Source: Bradyrhizobium sp. G127 | GTDB lineage: Bacteria > Pseudomonadota > Alphaproteobacteria > Rhizobiales > Xanthobacteraceae | Direction of reading: 5' to 3' | DNA length: 64,000 bases | Assembly (NCBI RefSeq): GCF_021502575.1 | Contig: NZ_JAKFGN010000002.1 | Coordinates: forward strand, 372,001-436,000 | In this document: positions 36,568 through 46,942 of the stretch, piece by piece | Position numbering within the stretch: the first letter of the stretch is position 1 | Layout: every line of letters begins with the position of its first letter | Position numbers and translations under genes: made by a program | Notes under the pieces: model-generated | What the model was told of the DNA's origin: nothing | Seen by the model: only the letters and a program-made list of their open reading frames with translations | Databases searched by the model: none

Positions 36568-38733
36568 TTACGCCGCCACAAACCGGTCTCCCGGTACACC
36601 GAAGTCCATCGCTTTCGGCGGCGCGCTCAGAATGGTGACGCCGGCAAATCCAGATGCCCGCAATTGGCCCTTCATCACCTCGCGAGCAGTGGCGGTGATT
36701 GCCGGATCGGGAATGATCACGGCGTGCGACTGCGCAGCAATGACGCTCGCAGGCAGGTCCGATGCCGTGCCGGCATCCAGCACAACGTGATCATAGGCCC
36801 GTGACAGCGCGTCGATCGCAAGATTGATCCGCGGCAACTGCAACAGCTCGCGCTGAGCGGCGTCCCGGCCTGCGCCGACGATGTGAACCCCCGACAGGCG
36901 ATCCTTGGTAATGATCTCGCCGAACGAAGCCGCCCCTTGCATCAATTCGGTCAGGCCCGGCGCAGACGGATCGGAGGATACCGCAGCAAGCGTCGGCGAT
37001 TCCATGGCCAGATCGACCAGCACAACCTTGGAGCCCCGAGAGAGAAGGCGAGCGAGCGTCAGAGCCGTTAGCGTCACACCTTCATCCTGATGTGCCCCGA
37101 TGACCGTGATCTTCCGTGCCGAATCGCCGCCGTGACGCAGCATGTCAGCCAGACGCTCGATCTCCGTGATGCCGGCCGGCATCTGTGGATGCGTGTCGTG
37201 CACGGGAGCAACCGGAATAAGGCCCCCGGAAACCGGGCGCGGTGCGGTCATGCGCAACAACTCGCCGGTGGCGATGTAACCCGCGGTCAGCATCAGCATG
37301 GCCATGGTCGCGATCAGCACGGTCGGAAGTTTCTTCGGGTACGCGGGCGTGTTGGAGACGATCGCTCGGGAGATGATCCTGCCATCGGCCGGGACCGCAT
37401 CAATGTTCTCGCGCGTGGTCGCCTCGCGGTACTTGGCAAGATAGGATTCGAGCAGATCACGCTGGGCCTTGGCTTCGCGCTCCAAGGCCCGGAGTTGAAC
37501 GTCCTGACCGTTGTTCGATGTCGCCTGACGTTTCAATTGGTCGAGGCTGCCGTTCAGCCCATCCGCCCGCGCGCTGGCGATTCGCGCATCGTTCTCCAGC
37601 GAACGGGAAATCTTGCTTGCCTCGTCGCGGATCTGGCGATCGATATCCGCTATCTGCGCCTTCAATTCCTTGATGCGCGGATGTCCCCCGAGCAATGTAG
37701 ATGACTGCTCGGCAAGCTGCGCGCGCAGTGTCACCCGCTGCTCGGACAGGCGGCGCACCAGTTCGGAATTGAGGACTTCCGACGCTTCGATCGGCCTGCC
37801 ACTCTGAAGCATCTCGCGGATCAGACGGGCTTTCGATTCCGCATCGGATTTCAGCGCACGGGCATTGTTGAGTTGCGTGTTCAGCTCACCAAGCTGTTGG
37901 TTCGACAGTGTGGTGTTGTTGGTGCCGACGAAGAGATTGGATTTCGAGCGAAACTCTTCCACGCGTGCTTCGGCGTCCGCGACCTTCTTCCGCAGGCTCT
38001 CGATCTCGACCAGCAGCCACTGTGACGCCGACTTCGCCTGATTCTGCCGCGCCGCCTGCTGAAGCACCAGATAGCCGTCGGCGATGGAATTGGTAACGCG
38101 CGCCGCCAGTTCCGGATCGCGCGACAGGAATTCGATCACCATCACCCGCGACTTGTCGACGGCATAGGCCGTCAGCCGCTCATAATAGGCCTCGAGCACC
38201 CGCTCCTCGGGCGTCATCTTGAATGGGTCCCGTCCGATGCCGAAAAGCGCCAGCAGCGTCCGCAGCGGCGAGACGCCGCGCAGCACCGGGTCGAACTCGG
38301 GCAGTTCGGCGAGCTTGTTCTCCTTGATGACCTCGCGGGCGAGATCGCGCGACAGCAGTAACTGGACCTGGCTGGTGACGGCTTCCGCGTCGAGGCTGCC
38401 ACGCTCCTCGGTGCGCTCGCCGGTCGGGCGCAGGAAGAAATTTTCCCGGCCATCGATCAGAATGCGCGCCTCGGATTTGTAGCGCGGCGTGATCATATTG
38501 ACCGCGAGCAGCGACAAACCGAATGCAAAGGCAGTCGGCACGATGATCCACATCCTCTTGCGGACAATCGCCTGCCAAATCGTGCGCAGGTCCACGTCGC
38601 TGAACTCAGGACTTGTGGTTGGAAGGGGTCTGCGCGGAGTGACGGACGCGGGCGCCGGGGCGGCCACTGCGGCATCCGCCTTTGTCCGGAACGGCATCTT
38701 GTCCGTCCAGTCACGCCAGAACGAAAAACGCAT
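36568..38733 (-). CDS. Wzc/GumC-like polysaccharide co-polymerase with degenerate kinase domain
   Basis: A 721-aa inner-membrane protein controlling chain length and export of an exopolysaccharide. Order: Wzz domain with first span (about 61-81), long periplasmic coiled coil (about 200-450), second span (about 470-490), then a cytoplasmic BY-kinase-like domain (about 535-721). The Walker A lysine is absent: GAHQDEGVTLT (546-556) stands where GxxxGKST is expected, Walker A' is VVLVDL, and there is no tyrosine cluster at the C-terminus. It is likely not a kinase. Divergent from the Wza-like gene. Confidence 0.9.
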   Translation of the reverse strand: MRFSFWRDWTDKMPFRTKADAAVAAPAPASVTPRRPLPTTSPEFSDVDLRTIWQAIVRKRMWIIVPTAFAFGLSLLAVNMITPRYKSEARILIDGRENFFLRPTGERTEERGSLDAEAVTSQVQLLLSRDLAREVIKENKLAELPEFDPVLRGVSPLRTLLALFGIGRDPFKMTPEERVLEAYYERLTAYAVDKSRVMVIEFLSRDPELAARVTNSIADGYLVLQQAARQNQAKSASQWLLVEIESLRKKVADAEARVEEFRSKSNLFVGTNNTTLSNQQLGELNTQLNNARALKSDAESKARLIREMLQSGRPIEASEVLNSELVRRLSEQRVTLRAQLAEQSSTLLGGHPRIKELKAQIADIDRQIRDEASKISRSLENDARIASARADGLNGSLDQLKRQATSNNGQDVQLRALEREAKAQRDLLESYLAKYREATTRENIDAVPADGRIISRAIVSNTPAYPKKLPTVLIATMAMLMLTAGYIATGELLRMTAPRPVSGGLIPVAPVHDTHPQMPAGITEIERLADMLRHGGDSARKITVIGAHQDEGVTLTALTLARLLSRGSKVVLVDLAMESPTLAAVSSDPSAPGLTELMQGAASFGEIITKDRLSGVHIVGAGRDAAQRELLQLPRINLAIDALSRAYDHVVLDAGTASDLPASVIAAQSHAVIIPDPAITATAREVMKGQLRASGFAGVTILSAPPKAMDFGVPGDRFVAA

Positions 38734-38929
38734 CGAACACTCCCCACCCGGACGCTACTGAACTCAGGCGACTGCTGAACTTTGTGGGGGCGATTACAGT
38801 CTATTAAGGTTGCCGCTGAGTTAATCCACGTTCCGATCCGGCTGTTTTCCAGTTGGGAAAAGCCCTGCGTCATACTTTATTAACCATGAAAGTCCTTAAA
38901 TCGGCTTCGATACTTACCCGGATTCTCTC

Positions 38930-39586
38930 ATGCTGCGCAGCCGCGCGCGCCTCGCCTGTCTTGTTCTTGCGCTCATCGTCTCGGGCTGCATGAGGACGGC
39001 TGCGCCGGTCGCCGCCGTCGACGACGGCAGCCTCGATGCGATCGCTTACGGCAAGGTACAGCCGGTGCGCGCGATGGAGGTTGCGACAACTCCTGTCCCG
39101 CCCGTCTACGCTTATGCCGCCCACGACGAGCCATATCGGCTCGATGCGGGCGACCGGTTGCGGATTGTGGTCTACGGCCAGGAAGGCCTTACCAACACCT
39201 ATACCGTCGACGCCGGTGGCTCGATCACAATGCCGCTGATCGGTGCGGTGCGCGCGCGCGGCATGACGCCGGCCCAATTGGCCGCCGCAGTGACATCGCG
39301 ACTGAAGAACGGCTATCTGCGCGAACCCTATGTCGCAGCAGAGGTGGAGACCTACCGCCCGTTCTTTATTCTCGGAGAAGTTGCCGCACCCGGGCAATAC
39401 CCCTACGTGCCGAATATGACGATCGAGAGCGCCGTCGCCATCGCAGGCGGTTTCACGCCCCGCGCGCTGCGAAGCAGCATCAAATTAACCCGCATGGGCG
39501 AAGCTGGTACCGCTCAGGCTGTCGTGCCGCCTGGCACGCTCCTGAAACCCGGGGACACGGTCGTTGTCGCCGAACGCTGGTTCTGA
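38930..39586 (+). CDS. Wza-like polysaccharide export lipoprotein
   Basis: A 218-aa outer-membrane export protein. The signal peptide ends in a lipobox (VSGC, Cys20). A Poly_export domain follows (YRLDAGDRLRIVVYGQEGLT, then SITMPLIGAVRARGMT) and one SLBB domain (FFILGEVAAPGQYPYVPNMTIESAVAIAGGF). This is the short form, about half the length of E. coli Wza. It is two bases from the next glycosyltransferase gene, so co-transcribed, and divergent from its partner Wzc-like gene. Confidence 0.93.
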   Translation: MLRSRARLACLVLALIVSGCMRTAAPVAAVDDGSLDAIAYGKVQPVRAMEVATTPVPPVYAYAAHDEPYRLDAGDRLRIVVYGQEGLTNTYTVDAGGSITMPLIGAVRARGMTPAQLAAAVTSRLKNGYLREPYVAAEVETYRPFFILGEVAAPGQYPYVPNMTIESAVAIAGGFTPRALRSSIKLTRMGEAGTAQAVVPPGTLLKPGDTVVVAERWF

Positions 39587-39588
39587 CA

Positions 39589-40722
39589 ATGCCCGAGACG
39601 TCCAATTCGCCGCTCCGCATCCTGCACGCCGTTCGCGCGCCTGTGGGGGGAATATTCCGTCATATTCTCGACCTTGCCGCCGGACAGGCCGAGCGCGGAC
39701 ATGAGGTCGGTATTCTCGCCGACAGCCTCACCGGCGGGGAGCGTGCGGACACCGCGCTGAAGGAGCTTGGCCCGAAACTCAAACTAGGCGTCTTTCGCCT
39801 CGCGATCCGCCGTGAGCCTCATCCGATCGATACGGTGGCATCGCTGCATTTTCTTCGTCTCGTGCGATCCCTCAAGCTGGATGTTCTGCACGGTCACGGC
39901 GCGAAGGCCGGCGCCTTCGTCCGCCTGAAAGGAAAATCCAAAAAGACGATCCGGGTTTACACCCCGCACGGCGGCTCCCTGCACTATCCGCCGAATACAC
40001 TCAAAGGCGCGTTCTATGCGCGGCTCGAACGCGCACTCATGAACCGAACAGAGTTGTTCCTGTTTGAAAGCGCTTTCGCGCGCGACACCTATGAGCGCGT
40101 GGTCGGTAGACCCGCCGGTCTGGTCCGCTGCGTCTTCAACGGCGTGACCGCGTCGGAGTTCGATCCAGTGCCGCTCGCGGAAGATGCCACCGACCTGGTC
40201 TATGTCGGGGAATTCCGGGAGATCAAAGGCGCCGACCTGCTGATCCAGGCGGTGGCGCGGCTTCGGGCCGACGGCAAACCCGTCACCCTGACGCTCGCCG
40301 GCGACGGCGAAGAGACGGCAGCGCTGAAAGCCCTCATTAAGCGTCTGAACATCGAGGACGCAGTCCGCTTCATCGGGCACGTCAGGGCGCGTTATGGTTT
40401 TTCGAAGGGCAAGCTGCTGGTCGTTCCATCGCGCGGCGACTCCATGCCCTATGTCGTGATCGAGGCCGCCGCTGCAGGTGTTCCCATGATTGCCGCAAGC
40501 GTCGGTGGCATTCCTGAAATTCTCGGGCCGCATACGAGCGGACTTTTCGTCGCGAGCAGCGTCGGTGCCCTTGCAGATGCGATCGAAACAGCGCTCGGCG
40601 ACATCGGTGCCGCTCGCGAGCGCGCCAAAAGCCTTCGCGAACGGATCTTCATCCACTTTTCCCAGAAGGCCATGGTCGAAGGCGTCTTGGACGGCTATCG
40701 CGATGCATTCAACGCGCGTTAA
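39589..40722 (+). CDS. GT4-family glycosyltransferase
   Basis: A 377-aa cytoplasmic retaining glycosyltransferase (GT-B, family 4). The N-terminal half has GGIFRHILDLAAGQAERGHEVGI; the C-terminal half has the donor-site pattern GEFREIKGADLLIQA, LAGDGEETAAL and the EX7E-type segment SRGDSMPYVVIEAAAAGVPMIA. It should add a sugar to the lipid-linked exopolysaccharide precursor. Starts two bases after the Wza-like gene. Confidence 0.92.
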   Translation: MPETSNSPLRILHAVRAPVGGIFRHILDLAAGQAERGHEVGILADSLTGGERADTALKELGPKLKLGVFRLAIRREPHPIDTVASLHFLRLVRSLKLDVLHGHGAKAGAFVRLKGKSKKTIRVYTPHGGSLHYPPNTLKGAFYARLERALMNRTELFLFESAFARDTYERVVGRPAGLVRCVFNGVTASEFDPVPLAEDATDLVYVGEFREIKGADLLIQAVARLRADGKPVTLTLAGDGEETAALKALIKRLNIEDAVRFIGHVRARYGFSKGKLLVVPSRGDSMPYVVIEAAAAGVPMIAASVGGIPEILGPHTSGLFVASSVGALADAIETALGDIGAARERAKSLRERIFIHFSQKAMVEGVLDGYRDAFNAR

Positions 40723-40837
40723 CCTATCCTTATCGAGATAACCAATTCTTCCGATTTGTTGGCTAGGCATAAGGCCGGGAACCCTTGGTTCCGCGTGGCT
40801 TACCGCCACATGACGGCACAGATCGGAAATTTGCACC

Positions 40838-42391
40838 TTGGAACCCATCGACGTCCGAACCATGATGAACGCCGCGACGGCGGGAGCCGCGACCATGGGC
40901 GACGCCGATGGCGCACCGCGGCCTGAACGCCGCAAGCGGCTGTCTCCTGCCGCGCTCGCGGTCGCCAATGAGAAGGTGAGAAAAGCCTACTCGACGGTCG
41001 TCATCAGCGGGATCGTCCGCATCGTCGACTTCCTGTTGCTGAGCGTGGTCGGCCTTGCTCTGTATCTCTGGTATGTGACGCCCATCGACGGCTTCTCATG
41101 GCAGTACACCGCCGCCGTCCTCGCGGTCGCCGCCTGCGCGGTGATCAGTTTTCAGGCCGCCGAAATCTACGACGTTCAAGTGTTCCGCGGACAGATTCGC
41201 CAGATGACGCGGCTGGCGTCGTCATGGGCCTTCGTCTTCCTGTTGTTCATCGGCGCCTCGTTTTTCGCAAAACTGGGCGGCACCATCTCTCGCGTCTGGC
41301 TGTCGGCGTTCTTCTTCGGCGGCCTCTCGGCGCTGTTCGCGGAACGGCTCATCCTGCGCGCCCTCGTCCGCCGCTGGGCCCGCGAAGGCCGGCTCGACCG
41401 CCGAACGATTATCGTCGGCTCCGACGAGAACGGAGAGAACCTGATCCGCGCGCTCAAGGCCCAGGACGATTCCGACATTCAGATTCTCGGCGTATTCGAT
41501 GACCGAAATGATTCCCGTGCACTGGAGACATGCGCCGGCGAACCCAAACTCGGCAAGATCGACGATATCGTCGAGTTTGCCCGCCGGACCCGGATCGATC
41601 TCGTGCTGTTCGCGCTGCCGATCTCCGCGGAGACACGCATTCTGGAGATGCTGAAAAAACTGTGGGTGCTGCCGGTCGATATCCGTCTCTCAGCCCACAC
41701 AAACAAGCTGCGCTTCCGGCCGCGCTCCTACTCCTATCTCGGCAAGGTTCCGACGCTCGATGTGTTCGAGCAGCCGATCACCGATTGGGACATGGTGCTG
41801 AAGGCGGCATTCGACCGGGTGGTTGGTGCAATCATTCTGGTGCTGCTTTCCCCGGTCATGGCGATCGTCGCGCTTGCCATCAAACTCGACAGTCCTGGCC
41901 CGGTGCTGTTCCTGCAAAAGCGCTACGGCTTCAACAACGAGCGCATCGACGTCTACAAATTCCGCTCGCTGTTTCACGACCAAGCAGATCCGCTGGCCTC
42001 CAAGGTGGTCACCAAAGGCGACAAGCGCGTCACCCGCGTTGGCCGCTTCATCCGCAAGAGCAGTCTCGATGAACTGCCGCAGCTGTTCAATGTGGTCTTC
42101 AAGGGCAATCTTTCGCTGGTCGGGCCGCGGCCCCATGCAGTGCAGGGCAAGCTTCAAAGCCGGCTGTTCGACGAAGCCGTCGACGGATATTTCGCGCGCC
42201 ATCGCGTGAAGCCTGGAATTACGGGCTGGGCGCAGATCAACGGCTGGCGGGGCGAGGTCGACAGCGAAGAGAAGATCCAGAAGCGCGTCGAGTTCGACCT
42301 GTATTACATCGAGAACTGGTCGGTGCTGTTCGACCTTTACATCCTCTTCAAGACTCCATTCGCCCTGATCAAGGGTGAGAACGCTTACTGA
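40838..42391 (+). CDS. Undecaprenyl-phosphate glucose phosphotransferase (WcaJ/ExoY type)
   Basis: Priming enzyme: transfers hexose-1-phosphate to undecaprenyl phosphate at the inner membrane. The 517-aa polyprenyl glycosylphosphotransferase has four N-terminal spans (about 50-180), a CoA-binding-like domain (about 190-310), a fifth hydrophobic segment (about 333-355), and the C-terminal catalytic domain with [42 protein letters not shown] and [10 protein letters not shown]. Start uncertain: TTG at 40838 or ATG eight codons later. Confidence 0.94.
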   Translation: MEPIDVRTMMNAATAGAATMGDADGAPRPERRKRLSPAALAVANEKVRKAYSTVVISGIVRIVDFLLLSVVGLALYLWYVTPIDGFSWQYTAAVLAVAACAVISFQAAEIYDVQVFRGQIRQMTRLASSWAFVFLLFIGASFFAKLGGTISRVWLSAFFFGGLSALFAERLILRALVRRWAREGRLDRRTIIVGSDENGENLIRALKAQDDSDIQILGVFDDRNDSRALETCAGEPKLGKIDDIVEFARRTRIDLVLFALPISAETRILEMLKKLWVLPVDIRLSAHTNKLRFRPRSYSYLGKVPTLDVFEQPITDWDMVLKAAFDRVVGAIILVLLSPVMAIVALAIKLDSPGPVLFLQKRYGFNNERIDVYKFRSLFHDQADPLASKVVTKGDKRVTRVGRFIRKSSLDELPQLFNVVFKGNLSLVGPRPHAVQGKLQSRLFDEAVDGYFARHRVKPGITGWAQINGWRGEVDSEEKIQKRVEFDLYYIENWSVLFDLYILFKTPFALIKGENAY

Positions 42392-42488
42392 GCGCATGGC
42401 TCCGAAAATCACGAGGCGGATTTCGGAAAACCTCGTGCTCACATCATTGAACTGACGCGCAGGATGCGCGGAGGGGATTCCAGTTCGC

Positions 42489-43745
42489 ATGGCATTCGCA
42501 GCGGCAGACTACGCCCTTCCCGCGGCTGCGACGCCGCCCGGCATCACGGCCATCCAGCGTCTATTGATGTGGGGCGTCGGCGCTGGCGGCGCTATCGTTT
42601 TCATCGAGCCCAGCCCCTACGAACTCGTGACACTGGTGTCGGTCATCTTTTTCTTCGCCACGGGCCTGCGCATGCGCCCGGTCTTCCTCGCGCTGCTGAT
42701 CCTGCTATTCCTGCTGAACATCGGCTACACGATCTGCTCGGTGTACCTGATGGACAAGAAGGAGATTTTGAACTGGATTCTGACCTCGTGGTACATGGCC
42801 ATTACCTCGCTGTTTTTCGCGATGGTGCTGTCCGAGGACACGGCCAGCCGGCTTGAATTTCTTCGGCGCGGCCTGATTTTCGGGGCACTGATCGCCTCGC
42901 TCGCTGCCGTCGCGGGATACTTTCACCTTGTGCCAGGTGGATATGACCTGTTCACCCTGTACAGCCGCGCACGCGGTACATTCAAGGATCCCAACGTGCT
43001 GGGCGCCTATCTGATCCTGCCCGCGCTGTTCCTGCTGCAAACCGTCGTCACGCAATCTTTCTGGAAATCGGTTCGAAGCGCGGTGGCGCTCGGAATTGTC
43101 AGCCTCGCGGTGTTGCTGGCGTTCTCGCGCGCCTCCTGGGGCCAACTGGTGATCTGTTCGGCCTTCATGCTGGTGCTGATGTACCTGACGACACCGTCCC
43201 AAAAACAGCGCACCCGCATCGTGACCGTGGCAATCGCGGCTGCGATTTGCGCGGCGTTGCTGCTGGTCGTGCTGCTGTCACTCGATTCCGTCAGCAACCT
43301 CTTTCAGGAGCGCGCCAGCTTCAATCAGAGTTATGACACCGGGCGCTTCGGGCGCTTCGGGCGGCACGCTCTGGGCTTCCAGATGGCCCTGGAATTGCCG
43401 TTGGGGATCGGACCGCTTCAGTTCACCAGGTTCTTTCCCGAGGACACCCACAACTCATTCCTGAATGCATTCATGTCCGGCGGCTGGATCGCGGGGATCG
43501 CCTTCCCCGCACTAATTTTCACGACGGTCGTCATGGGCTTCAAGCTGATCTTCGTCCGCGTGCCGTGGCAGCGGACTTATCTCGCGATCTTTGCCGCGTT
43601 CGTGGGGACAGTCGGCGAAGCCTTCATCATCGACGTCGACCACTGGCGTCACTTCTGGATGATGCTGGGAACGATGTGGGCGATGTTCGCCGCCGCCCAT
43701 GCCTACAGCTATCAGGCCCGCAAACACGCAGCGCAAGTACGTTAG
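42489..43745 (+). CDS. O-antigen polymerase/ligase-like (Wzy_C) membrane protein
   Basis: A 418-aa inner-membrane protein with about ten spans, of the Wzy/WaaL-type O-antigen ligase superfamily. The large periplasmic loop carries GRFGRFGRHALGFQMALELPLGIGP and PEDTHNSFLNAFMSGGW, with the conserved H of the THNSFL motif. It most likely polymerises the exopolysaccharide repeat unit. A short in-frame tandem repeat (GGGCGCTTC twice, 43341-43358) encodes GRFGRF. Confidence 0.88.
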   Translation: MAFAAADYALPAAATPPGITAIQRLLMWGVGAGGAIVFIEPSPYELVTLVSVIFFFATGLRMRPVFLALLILLFLLNIGYTICSVYLMDKKEILNWILTSWYMAITSLFFAMVLSEDTASRLEFLRRGLIFGALIASLAAVAGYFHLVPGGYDLFTLYSRARGTFKDPNVLGAYLILPALFLLQTVVTQSFWKSVRSAVALGIVSLAVLLAFSRASWGQLVICSAFMLVLMYLTTPSQKQRTRIVTVAIAAAICAALLLVVLLSLDSVSNLFQERASFNQSYDTGRFGRFGRHALGFQMALELPLGIGPLQFTRFFPEDTHNSFLNAFMSGGWIAGIAFPALIFTTVVMGFKLIFVRVPWQRTYLAIFAAFVGTVGEAFIIDVDHWRHFWMMLGTMWAMFAAAHAYSYQARKHAAQVR

Positions 43746-43895
43746 TCCCCGTCGGCGCTTTGACCCACAGCCCCTGATCGTCGCAGCACCCGCCTGTTCC
43801 GCAATGAATGGATGTTCACGCAATATACCTGTTTCCGGCGGAACAGAGACTGTCGCTTCCCGTTGAAGAGCCGGGCAGACAACGAGGAGGACATC

Positions 43896-44567
43896 ATGAG
43901 AAATAGCCTTTTAATTACGACAGCCATGGCTGCTTTGATCGGCTCGGCTGGCATTGCGACGGCGCAAGCTCCCAGCAACGCACCAAACGCTCCGGCTGCA
44001 ACTCAATCCGCTCCGTCCACAACACAAGGCGCGCCGGCCGAGAGGGCCGCGCCGATGAATCGCGGAGAGTCGCCAAGTGGAATGAAAGGCGGCCAGGCTG
44101 AAATGCCTCGTGAGGGCGGTAGCGCCCAGCGAGCGCAGGACAATGCGCGCGATGGTATGAAGTCGAAGGGCGCCGAGACGACCCAGGATCAGAAGGGTGG
44201 CAAGGCCGCTACGGATTCGACGATGGACAAGTCGAAGAACGGCATGAAGGCCGATCAGAAGAACGCTGCCGAAGGCAAGGCCGGCACCACAACCGGTCAG
44301 GCCGGCGCCGGTGCGAAGCTGTCGAGCGATCAGCGCACGACCATTCGCACGTCTATCACCAAGCAGAACATCAAGCCTGTCACCAACGTCAACTTCTCGA
44401 TTTCCGTCGGCACGCGAGTTCCCCGGACCGTGAGCTTCCATCCGCTGCCCGCGGAAGTGGTGACCATTTATCCTGACTGGCGCGGATATGAATTTTTCCT
44501 CGTCGGCAATGAAATCGTGGTGGTGAATCCCCGGACGATGGAAATCGTCGCCGTGCTGGACGCTTAA
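43896..44567 (+). CDS. Secreted DUF1236 domain protein
   Basis: A 223-aa exported protein: signal peptide ending ATAQ, a long low-complexity region rich in Ala, Gly, Lys, Thr and Gln (about 25-145), and a C-terminal DUF1236 domain (about 150-223) with ITKQNIKPVTNVNFSISVG and YPDWRGYEFFLVGNEIVVVNP. DUF1236 is common in Rhizobiales, function unknown; it resembles RcnB/SH3-like periplasmic domains. Start set by GAGGAGG eight bases ahead of the ATG. It lies just after the exopolysaccharide genes but need not belong to them. Confidence 0.88.
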   Translation: MRNSLLITTAMAALIGSAGIATAQAPSNAPNAPAATQSAPSTTQGAPAERAAPMNRGESPSGMKGGQAEMPREGGSAQRAQDNARDGMKSKGAETTQDQKGGKAATDSTMDKSKNGMKADQKNAAEGKAGTTTGQAGAGAKLSSDQRTTIRTSITKQNIKPVTNVNFSISVGTRVPRTVSFHPLPAEVVTIYPDWRGYEFFLVGNEIVVVNPRTMEIVAVLDA

Positions 44568-44585
44568 GTTCAGCACTGCGAATTC

Positions 44586-44620
44586 AAAAAAGGCCGGTCG
44601 TAAGACCGGCCTTTCTTTTT
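44586..44620. terminator. Bidirectional terminator
   Basis: AAAAAAGGCCGGTC-GTAA-GACCGGCCTTTCTTTTT lies between two convergent genes and offers a U tract in both directions. Confidence 0.92.
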
Positions 44621-44635
44621 ACGGTTTGTCAGAAT

Positions 44636-45415
44636 TTATCGAAGGCGTCCGCTGGCGACATTGAAAGTCCAGGAGCGACGACCGCTGCTGAAGACCACCC
44701 GCCTGAACTGCAACGCCCTCGCCTGTTCGGGGATTTTTGCCGTTTCAACCAGCTGCATCGCCATCTGCCGGGTCATCTGCGGCGACACAAAGCGGACTGT
44801 GCTATTTCCGCGGCCTGATGCCTCGACTTTCATGCCGCCATCCCGCATCTGCTGGCCCATCTGGTGCGCGTAAAGCTCACGATTGGCGACGGCTGCGATT
44901 TGAACCGATGGCTGAAGAATCTCGTATTGGGCCATGCGCATGACATGCGCCATATCCAGCGCGGCCCCATTCGCCGGGTCCGCCGCAGCCGCCATCTGAA
45001 GGCGCAGCTCCATGCTGCGAAACGCCGAGATTGAAACCGGCGTCTTGCTTCTGCTTCGTCTGGCGTTTTCATAACTCGTTTTCAAGGCCGTCGCTTCAGC
45101 CAGGAGCGTGTCGAGGGCGGCTTTGTTGTCAGCGGCTTTTTGCTCAGCGGGCGTCAATGCCACCGGTGCCGGCGGTGATGCCGGGGGGGCAGCTTCACCG
45201 GATTGCGCAGGAGCTGCGGTAACCGGCTCCTGCTTAGTCGGAAGACTCCCCGTCGCCTGCGGCGGAACACCTGCATCGCGCGATTCTGAGGGAGACTGGA
45301 TACCCGGGGCGGTGGTTTGAGCCGTCTGACCCATGGCGGCACCGCCGAATAGCACGGCGAGAGATCCCAGTGCCAAAGCAATGCTTTTTCGTCGCAACAC
45401 GGTGTACCCAATCAT
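44636..45415 (-). CDS. Secreted protein of unknown function
   Basis: A 259-aa protein I do not recognise. It has a signal peptide (LALGSLAVLFGGAAMGQ), a proline/alanine-rich linker (about 35-105) and a helical domain (about 110-259) with ALKTSYENARRSRSKTP and QFRRVVFSSGRRSWTF near the end. The linker-plus-domain layout suggests an envelope protein spanning part of the periplasm. Start chosen for the signal peptide. Confidence 0.68.
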   Translation of the reverse strand: MIGYTVLRRKSIALALGSLAVLFGGAAMGQTAQTTAPGIQSPSESRDAGVPPQATGSLPTKQEPVTAAPAQSGEAAPPASPPAPVALTPAEQKAADNKAALDTLLAEATALKTSYENARRSRSKTPVSISAFRSMELRLQMAAAADPANGAALDMAHVMRMAQYEILQPSVQIAAVANRELYAHQMGQQMRDGGMKVEASGRGNSTVRFVSPQMTRQMAMQLVETAKIPEQARALQFRRVVFSSGRRSWTFNVASGRLR

Positions 45416-45527
45416 CGTCGGGGATCGACGGCAATACTGATCGACACCCACCAACGCATCAAGAGGTATTTTTGTTCGGCCTTGATACAAATAATTTTGG
45501 AAGCTGATCGGGCCGTGAATACCGGAC

Positions 45528-45560
45528 AAAAAAAATCCCGGCTGCCTTTCCGCAGCCGGG
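45528..45560 (-). terminator. Rho-independent terminator of thiolase operon
   Basis: Minus strand CCCGGCTGC-GGAAAG-GCAGCCGGG followed by ATTTTTTTTG, about 45 bases after the thiolase stop. Confidence 0.93.
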
Positions 45561-45603
45561 CCAAGTCTGGGAGTACCTTACAGAGCAAAAGACGCTGAGC
45601 GCC

Positions 45604-46788
45604 TTAGTGGACGATTTCGAAAAGACCTGCGGCCCCCATGCCGCCGCCGATGCACATGGTTACAACACCGTATTTGGCCTTGCGGCGGCGCCCTTCGATC
45701 AACACGTGACCGGCCAGACGCGCGCCCGTCATGCCATAGGGATGCCCCATCGAGATCGAACCGCCGTTGACGTTGAGCTTCTCGGGGTCGATCCCGAGCT
45801 TGTCGCGGCAATAGATCACCTGAACGGCATAGGCTTCGTTCAGCTCCCACAGATCGATGTCGTCGATCTTGAGGCCGTGCCGCTTCAGCAGACGGGGAAT
45901 AGCAGCAACAGGACCGACGCCCATCTCGTCTGGCTCGACGCCCGCGGCAACGAAACCGCGGAAGATGCCGAGCGGTTTGAGGTTCTTCTTCGCGGCGACC
46001 TTGTCGCTCATGATGACGCAAGCCGAAGCGCCATCCGACAGCTGGCTGGCGTTTCCGGCGCTGATGGTCTTGCCTTCGAACACCGGCTTGATGGCGGCGA
46101 GCCCCTCGGCTGTGGTCTCTGGACGCGGCCCCTCGTCCTTGGTCAGGGTGACGTCCTTGAACGAGACCTGCTTGGTCTCCTTGTCCATCACCGCCATTTT
46201 GGTCTTGAACGGCACGATCTCGTCGTTGAAACGGCCGCCCTGAATGGCAGCGCCGGTCCGGCGCTGACACTCCAGGCTGTACTCATCCTGCTTGTCACGC
46301 GGAATGTTGTAACGCGCCGCAACGACTTCCGCGGTCTCCAGCATCGACATGTACATGTCGGGCTTCATCGCCATCAGTTCGTCATCGACCGCATGAAACT
46401 TGTTCATGTGGTCGTTCTGAACGAGGCTGATCGATTCAATGCCGCCGCCGATTGCGACCTCGACCCCGTCGAGCATCACCGAACGCGCGGCAACCGCGAT
46501 CGCCTGCAAACCGGACGCACACTGCCGGTCGATCGTGGTGCCTGCGACCGTGACCGGAAGCCCGGCGCGGATCGCACCCTTGCGCGCGACGTTCATCACC
46601 ATGGTGCCCTGCTGCATGGCGCAGCCCATCACCACGTCCTCGACCTCACCCGGATCGATTCCGGCCCGTTTCACGGCCTCAGCCATGACATGCCCCGCCA
46701 TGGTCGGGCCTTCGGTGTTGTTGAGCGCGCCGCGATAGGCCTTGCCGATTCCGGTGCGGGCGGTGGAAACGATAACTGCATCGACCAT
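45604..46788 (-). CDS. Acetyl-CoA C-acyltransferase (thiolase, PimB-like)
   Basis: Cleaves a 3-ketoacyl-CoA to acetyl-CoA and a shortened acyl-CoA. The 394-aa enzyme has the nucleophile Cys90 (DRQCASGLQ), His349 (GHPYGMTGAR) and Cys379 (MCIGGGMG). It resembles PimB, the thiolase of the R. palustris pimelate operon, from memory of that family. It is the last step of the catabolic cluster; a 154-base gap separates it from the dehydrogenase genes, so it may have its own promoter or be read through. Confidence 0.94.
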   Translation of the reverse strand: MVDAVIVSTARTGIGKAYRGALNNTEGPTMAGHVMAEAVKRAGIDPGEVEDVVMGCAMQQGTMVMNVARKGAIRAGLPVTVAGTTIDRQCASGLQAIAVAARSVMLDGVEVAIGGGIESISLVQNDHMNKFHAVDDELMAMKPDMYMSMLETAEVVAARYNIPRDKQDEYSLECQRRTGAAIQGGRFNDEIVPFKTKMAVMDKETKQVSFKDVTLTKDEGPRPETTAEGLAAIKPVFEGKTISAGNASQLSDGASACVIMSDKVAAKKNLKPLGIFRGFVAAGVEPDEMGVGPVAAIPRLLKRHGLKIDDIDLWELNEAYAVQVIYCRDKLGIDPEKLNVNGGSISMGHPYGMTGARLAGHVLIEGRRRKAKYGVVTMCIGGGMGAAGLFEIVH

Positions 46789-46942
46789 GCGGTGACCTCC
46801 GATATATGAGCCGGCACAACCAAGTTTGCGGGCGGACTCTCTGTGAATGTCTACGTTATATGATAATCATCATTCAATTAGAAGCGCCCAAGGCCTTGGC
46901 AAGGCTGCCATGCCGAAGAGGCCCGAATGCTACGATTGAAAA

